Source: JBJEQG01 sp051881635
Lineage (GTDB): Bacteria > Bacillota > Clostridia > Oscillospirales > Acutalibacteraceae
Direction: 5' to 3'
Assembly: GCA_051881635.1 (NCBI GenBank)
Contig: JBJEQG010000073.1
Coordinates: forward strand, 1-17,832
DNA length: 17,832 nt
Positions within the stretch are counted from its first letter, which is position 1, and every line of letters starts with the position of its first letter. Position numbers and translations under genes: made by a program. Under the pieces are notes generated by a model, which saw nothing but the letters and a program-made list of their open reading frames with translations, ran no database searches and was not told the origin of the DNA. This document shows positions 14,787 through 17,832 of this stretch, piece after piece.

Positions 14787-15496
14787 TTCTTACCTCCTCC
14801 GCTGACAAGCTGTACCGTTTGTTTATCGCCGTCCCCTTCAACACGAACACGCTTGCCTTTGACAAGTTCCAGCATTGCAAGAAAAGTGGCAACCATTTCG
14901 CTTTTGCTGTGTGCATCCTCAAACATCGAATTATACTGTACGGGTTTTCCGCCCCAAAGCCGTTTCATAACACCGATAATCTTTGACGCAACCGATACGA
15001 TTTTTCGGCGTACAATTCCCGAAAAAGCCTCCTCACTCGGTTCTTTTTTCAGTTTTCCACGCCCTACCGCTGCCAAATATGCATTAGTCAAATCCTGTGG
15101 CGGGTGCAGGCGTTGATACTTTGTTTCGGTTTTCAGCTTCAACGGCTCACGACAAAAACTGTCAAAACTGATTTGTTCCGATAAGCGTTTTGCCGCCTCC
15201 CGACACGCCTGATATTCCAAAAGCTGTCCTGTCAGTTCTTTTTTCAGTTCTTCCGCCTCCTCATGTTTCGGCAGAAGTGAAACGGATTTCATGTGTACCA
15301 ATCGGGACGCCATATCCAAAAATTCGCTTGCCAGGTCGGGGTCTTGTTCCTGCATGGCACGAATATGCTCCATATACTGTTCCAAAAGCTCGGAAATCTG
15401 TATATCATAAATGTTCAGCTTATTTTTATGGATAAGGTGCAGCAATAAGTCCAAAGGTCCTTCAAATACAGGCAGCTTATAAGAAATTTTTTCCAT
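14768..15496 (-). CDS. scpA: Segregation and condensation protein A (kleisin)
   Basis: The protein has 242 residues from the ATG at 15494-15496. A GTG nine bases upstream is a second candidate, but GGTGA fits the ATG as a ribosome site. The start KLPVFEGPLDLLLHLIHKNKLNIYDI is the Smc-neck-binding N-terminus, and the end is a basic winged-helix domain (RVEGDGDKQTVQLV... KKWKKEN). It bridges the two Smc heads and recruits ScpB. It sits directly upstream of scpB and downstream of the M50 protease gene. Confidence 0.95.
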   Translation of the reverse strand: MEKISYKLPVFEGPLDLLLHLIHKNKLNIYDIQISELLEQYMEHIRAMQEQDPDLASEFLDMASRLVHMKSVSLLPKHEEAEELKKELTGQLLEYQACREAAKRLSEQISFDSFCREPLKLKTETKYQRLHPPQDLTNAYLAAVGRGKLKKEPSEEAFSGIVRRKIVSVASKIIGVMKRLWGGKPVQYNSMFEDAHSKSEMVATFLAMLELVKGKRVRVEGDGDKQTVQLVSGGGKKWKKEN

Positions 15497-15521
15497 AAAA
15501 TTCACCGCTTATACGAGGTTT

Positions 15522-16247
15522 TTATAATCCAAAGGGCAAACTTGCCACATTAACCATAAAGTTACTGATAATATTGCACAATTCTGACAACGGCTCTGCC
15601 AAAAAGTTAAATCCCATAATCAAAACAATAAAGAAAATAAGTGAAATCTGAGATTGGTGCATATAAATTTTCGTGCAGATACGGTCGGGCAAAAATGCCA
15701 TTAAGATTTTTGAACCGTCCAACGGCGGTATCGGAATAAGATTAAAAAGTGCCAAATAGATATTGATTTGTACAAAATTGGCAAAGAAAATCTGAACATA
15801 ATAAAACAGTTGATAGGATATGCTTGTCAGAAGCCATTGATTTACGGCAAAAACAAAAAAGCACCACAAAAAACTGCCTATAAATGCCACAAGCAAATTT
15901 GCCAAAGGTCCTGCCAATGCCGTAATTGCCATACCTGCCTTTTCGTTTTTAATGCGTGTCATTCTTCTCGGATTTACAGGCACGGGGTTTGCCCAGCCAA
16001 AGCCAACCAACAACAGCAGAAATGCACCCAAATAGTCAATATGGCTCAACGGGTTCAATGTCAGCCGTCCCTGTCTTTTTGCGGTATCGTCACCCAACGC
16101 ATATGCCGTCAGTCCATGTGCACATTCATGAATTGGCAGAATAACAAAGATAATCAGTAATGATGCAAGCAACGCCACAATGACATTCCAAAAATCAATT
16201 CCGCCCCCTCTTAAAGCGGTCATAATAATATTCCAGAGCAAAAACAT
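15522..16247 (-). CDS. Site-2 protease family zinc metalloprotease (M50)
   Basis: The 241-residue membrane protein has HECAH (H40, E41, H44) for zinc and catalysis, and D177 in IPIPPLDGS, the third ligand motif, so it should be active. Several membrane segments surround them. Family members cut substrates within the membrane; in Firmicutes this short M50 type commonly neighbours scpA, with unknown substrate. The ATG at 16245-16247 lies only one base after AAAGGAG, too close; the TTG two codons later (16239-16241) has a normal 7-base spacing and is a likely true start. It is 25 bases before scpA, so is probably cotranscribed. Confidence 0.9.
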   Translation of the reverse strand: MFLLWNIIMTALRGGGIDFWNVIVALLASLLIIFVILPIHECAHGLTAYALGDDTAKRQGRLTLNPLSHIDYLGAFLLLLVGFGWANPVPVNPRRMTRIKNEKAGMAITALAGPLANLLVAFIGSFLWCFFVFAVNQWLLTSISYQLFYYVQIFFANFVQINIYLALFNLIPIPPLDGSKILMAFLPDRICTKIYMHQSQISLIFFIVLIMGFNFLAEPLSELCNIISNFMVNVASLPFGL

Positions 16248-16309
16248 TCTCCTTTCATATCAAGAACCAAACAACAGAGCTTTCCCTAAATCATTCCATA
16301 AACAGAAAA

Positions 16310-16342
16310 GCGGAGCCTTGCCGGAAAATGGCAAGGTTCCGC
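16310..16342 (-). terminator. Terminator after the CD1247-type gene
   Basis: Arms GCGGAGCCTTGCC (16310-16322) and GGCAAGGTTCCGC (16330-16342), 12 of 13 pairs on the minus strand, loop ATTTTCC, then TTTTCTGTTT. It separates the efp/CD1247 part from the M50-scp part. Confidence 0.8.
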
Positions 16343-16355
16343 CAAATGACAAAAA

Positions 16356-16775
16356 TTATGCCTCCGGCTCGGAAGTTCCGTCCTCATCATCGCTAAAATC
16401 AAAATCCAATGTTTCACCACAGTTCGGACAAGTCATACCGCCAAAATTAAAGGAGCTTTCATCAACATAGGAGGTTTTTCCGCAAGTCGGACAGGTAAAT
16501 TCATACTCAACACTGTCATCATCGCTTTCCTCATCGTCATCGTCAAAGTCCTCATCGTCAAAACAATATTCGGCAATCTCAGATACTGTTTCGTCCAAAG
16601 CATCATATTGATCGCATACATCGTCATAGGACTGCTCCAAATCGCTGATGTCCTCAGCCATATCTTGAAGTAATGCTACAACGGCTGTCAACAGCTTTGT
16701 CTGCTTATCGTTCTTGTCCAACTCCAAACCGTCCAAAAGACCTTTTACATACGCCGCTTTTTCACGAATATCCAT
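16356..16775 (-). CDS. CD1247-type N-terminal domain protein with zinc ribbon
   Basis: The 139-residue protein has a helical N-terminus (DIREKAAYVKGLLDGLELD, then a coil to about 65) that matches the CD1247 N-terminal domain found in Clostridia. A very acidic Asp/Glu run follows (about 72-88), then a zinc ribbon with C95/C98 and C116/C119 (CPTC and CPNC), and an acidic tail. I know no tested function; the zinc ribbon hints at a nucleic-acid or protein partner. It follows efp by 68 bases and has its own terminator, so it may be cotranscribed with efp. Confidence 0.85.
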   Translation of the reverse strand: MDIREKAAYVKGLLDGLELDKNDKQTKLLTAVVALLQDMAEDISDLEQSYDDVCDQYDALDETVSEIAEYCFDDEDFDDDDEESDDDSVEYEFTCPTCGKTSYVDESSFNFGGMTCPNCGETLDFDFSDDEDGTSEPEA

Positions 16776-16843
16776 AATAAAAACCTCATTTCAGCACTTA
16801 TGCACTTTCAAAAAAAGTCCGTAACCTACTTCCGCCTTTACAA

Positions 16844-17401
16844 TCAGGCTCTGTTCATATACTCGCCTGTTCTTGTGTCAATTTGGATTGAATCGCCCTC
16901 GTTGACAAACAACGGCACACGAATTTCCGCACCTGTTTCCAAAACGGCAGGCTTTGTTGCGTTTGTTGCAGTATCGCCCTTAACGCCGGGTTCTGTCTTT
17001 GTAATCTCCAAAACAACGAATGTCGGCGGTTCAACACCGAAAACATTGCCCTTATAGGACAAAATCTTACAGGTCATATTTTCCTTTACAAACTTGAACG
17101 AATCGCCGAGAACATTCTTGTTAATCGGGAGTTGTTCATAAGTTTCATTGTCCATGAAGTAGTACAAATCACCGTCATTGTAGAGATATTCCATATCTTT
17201 TCTCTCAATGAAAGCTGTCGGGTACTTATCGTTCGGGTTGAAAGTTCTTTCAACAACGGCACCTGTGATAACATTCTTAATCTTTGTACGAACAAAAGCC
17301 GCACCTTTGCCGGGCTTTACATGCTGGAACTCAACAATGGAAACAACCTGTCCGTCCATCTCAAAGGTAACGCCGTTTCTGAAATCGCCTGCTGTAATCA
17401 T
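16844..17401 (-). CDS. efp: Translation elongation factor P
   Basis: The 185-residue protein has all three EF-P barrels, from MITAGDFRNGVTFEMDGQ to the closing DSIQIDTRTGEYM. The loop tip residue is K32 in KPGKGAA, the position that may carry a lysine modification in some bacteria. It helps ribosomes pass proline stretches. AGGAGG lies before the ATG. It has its own promoter at 17468-17496 and is followed by the CD1247-type gene. Confidence 0.96.
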   Translation of the reverse strand: MITAGDFRNGVTFEMDGQVVSIVEFQHVKPGKGAAFVRTKIKNVITGAVVERTFNPNDKYPTAFIERKDMEYLYNDGDLYYFMDNETYEQLPINKNVLGDSFKFVKENMTCKILSYKGNVFGVEPPTFVVLEITKTEPGVKGDTATNATKPAVLETGAEIRVPLFVNEGDSIQIDTRTGEYMNRA

Positions 17402-17467
17402 AAAAAGTCCTCCTGATTTCTAAAAAGTTAAAACTCACAAAACATTCTGACACAAGTCATTTAGCCA

Positions 17468-17496
17468 ATTATACTATATATTCCGAAAAATTGCAA
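17468..17496 (-). promoter_or_regulatory. Promoter of efp
   Basis: Minus-strand TTGCAA (17491-17496), 17 bases, then TATAAT (17468-17473), 66 bases before the efp ATG. The -35 box matches 4 of 6 positions. Confidence 0.6.
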
Positions 17497-17558
17497 GTGC
17501 GTCAGGGCATTGTATTCCAAATTGCGGAATTTTTTTTGCATTTTCGACTGAATTTTGT

Positions 17559-17832
17559 TCAGCTGCCGGCACTTTCATAGGCTTTTATCCCTTTGTTCCA
17601 TATCAGGAGAGAGATACCAAAAAAGACAAGAGAAATCAGAACCGTACCTCCGATATTAAACAGCGGATTTTCGCCCGTCAGGAAGTACAATGACGGATAA
17701 TAGCCCGTAAATGCAAATGGAATGATAAAAGTAACAATGACCTTAACAACATTACTATATATTGTTGTCGGGTATTTAGCAAATTCATTCATGCCATAAA
17801 GCATTTGGATAAGATAACCGCTGCTCTTAACC
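17559..17832 (-). CDS. ABC-2 type transporter permease, C-terminal fragment (runs off right edge)
   Basis: The frame is open to the window edge, with about 90 residues before the stop TGA at 17559-17561. Only the C-terminal part is visible. It starts VKSSGYLIQMLYGMNEFAKYP, has FIIPFAFTGYYPSLYF, and ends in a membrane segment plus NKGIKAYESAGS. The FAKYP...IIPFAF...YPS...Y.S.GS pattern matches the ABC-2 family transporter (Pfam ABC2_membrane_6 type) permeases, which usually come in pairs with an ATPase. The start, the partners and the substrate lie outside the window. Confidence 0.72.
   Translation of the reverse strand, partial: VKSSGYLIQMLYGMNEFAKYPTTIYSNVVKVIVTFIIPFAFTGYYPSLYFLTGENPLFNIGGTVLISLVFFGISLLIWNKGIKAYESAGS

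Noticed and set aside
1..17832. Phage, CRISPR, transposase, toxin-antitoxin or restriction-modification genes
   Set aside because: I found no sequence features supporting any of these in either strand.

Overview
The window looks like the chromosome of a low-GC, Gram-positive Clostridia member, probably of the Ruminococcaceae/Oscillospiraceae type. This rests on sigma-A promoters of TTGACA-17-TATAAT form, strong AGGAGG ribosome sites, some TTG starts, and Firmicutes gene pairs: scpA-scpB, a DUF2953 protein next to the GerW/YtfJ sporulation protein, a CD1247-type zinc-ribbon protein, and D-Ala-D-Ala carboxypeptidase. The family-level placement is inference. I see no phage, transposon, CRISPR array, or obvious horizontally acquired island. 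The order is that of a housekeeping chromosome, with a few less ordinary genes on the left.

Left part (1-2460). A secreted/membrane protein gene reads leftward off the edge (1-1571, TTG start). It has a signal peptide, an outer domain, one membrane segment and a long disordered tail. Divergent from it are two tandem promoters and a five-gene tRNA cluster (Val-TAC, Asp-GTC, Phe-GAA, Gly-GCC, Cys-GCA). A terminator-like hairpin sits inside the cluster, just before tRNA-Cys, and a strong terminator follows it.

Middle-left (2460-7690). A divergent Hsp90-family ATPase reads leftward. Back to back with it is a membrane-anchored lipase-like hydrolase with five predicted membrane segments. It is followed by a DUF368/PopT-type polyprenyl-phosphate transporter with its own consensus promoter, then by an L-2-amino-thiazoline-4-carboxylic acid hydrolase-like protein.

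Middle (7690-10971). A leftward three-gene operon encodes a carboxyltransferase-like subunit, a biotin carrier and an OadA-type carboxyltransferase. These are the three parts of a soluble transcarboxylase (12S, 1.3S and 5S). No membrane decarboxylase subunit and no biotin carboxylase are present in the window. The 12S-like subunit is short and divergent.

Right part (10970-17832). A long leftward housekeeping run reads, in transcription order: an ABC-2 permease fragment at the right edge, efp, the CD1247-type protein, a site-2-protease family M50 protein, scpA, scpB, the DUF2953 protein, ytfJ/gerW, a D-Ala-D-Ala carboxypeptidase, and rluB. It couples translation, chromosome condensation, cell-wall maturation and sporulation functions. 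Two related palindrome-rich intergenic elements, in opposite orientation, lie after rluB and between DUF2953 and ytfJ; they look like copies of one dispersed repeat family.

The most useful items for follow-up are the disordered-tail membrane protein, the divergent Hsp90 next to the membrane lipase, the unusual transcarboxylase-like operon, the in-cluster tRNA terminator, and the modular hairpin repeat. I do not see a clearly new multi-gene system.
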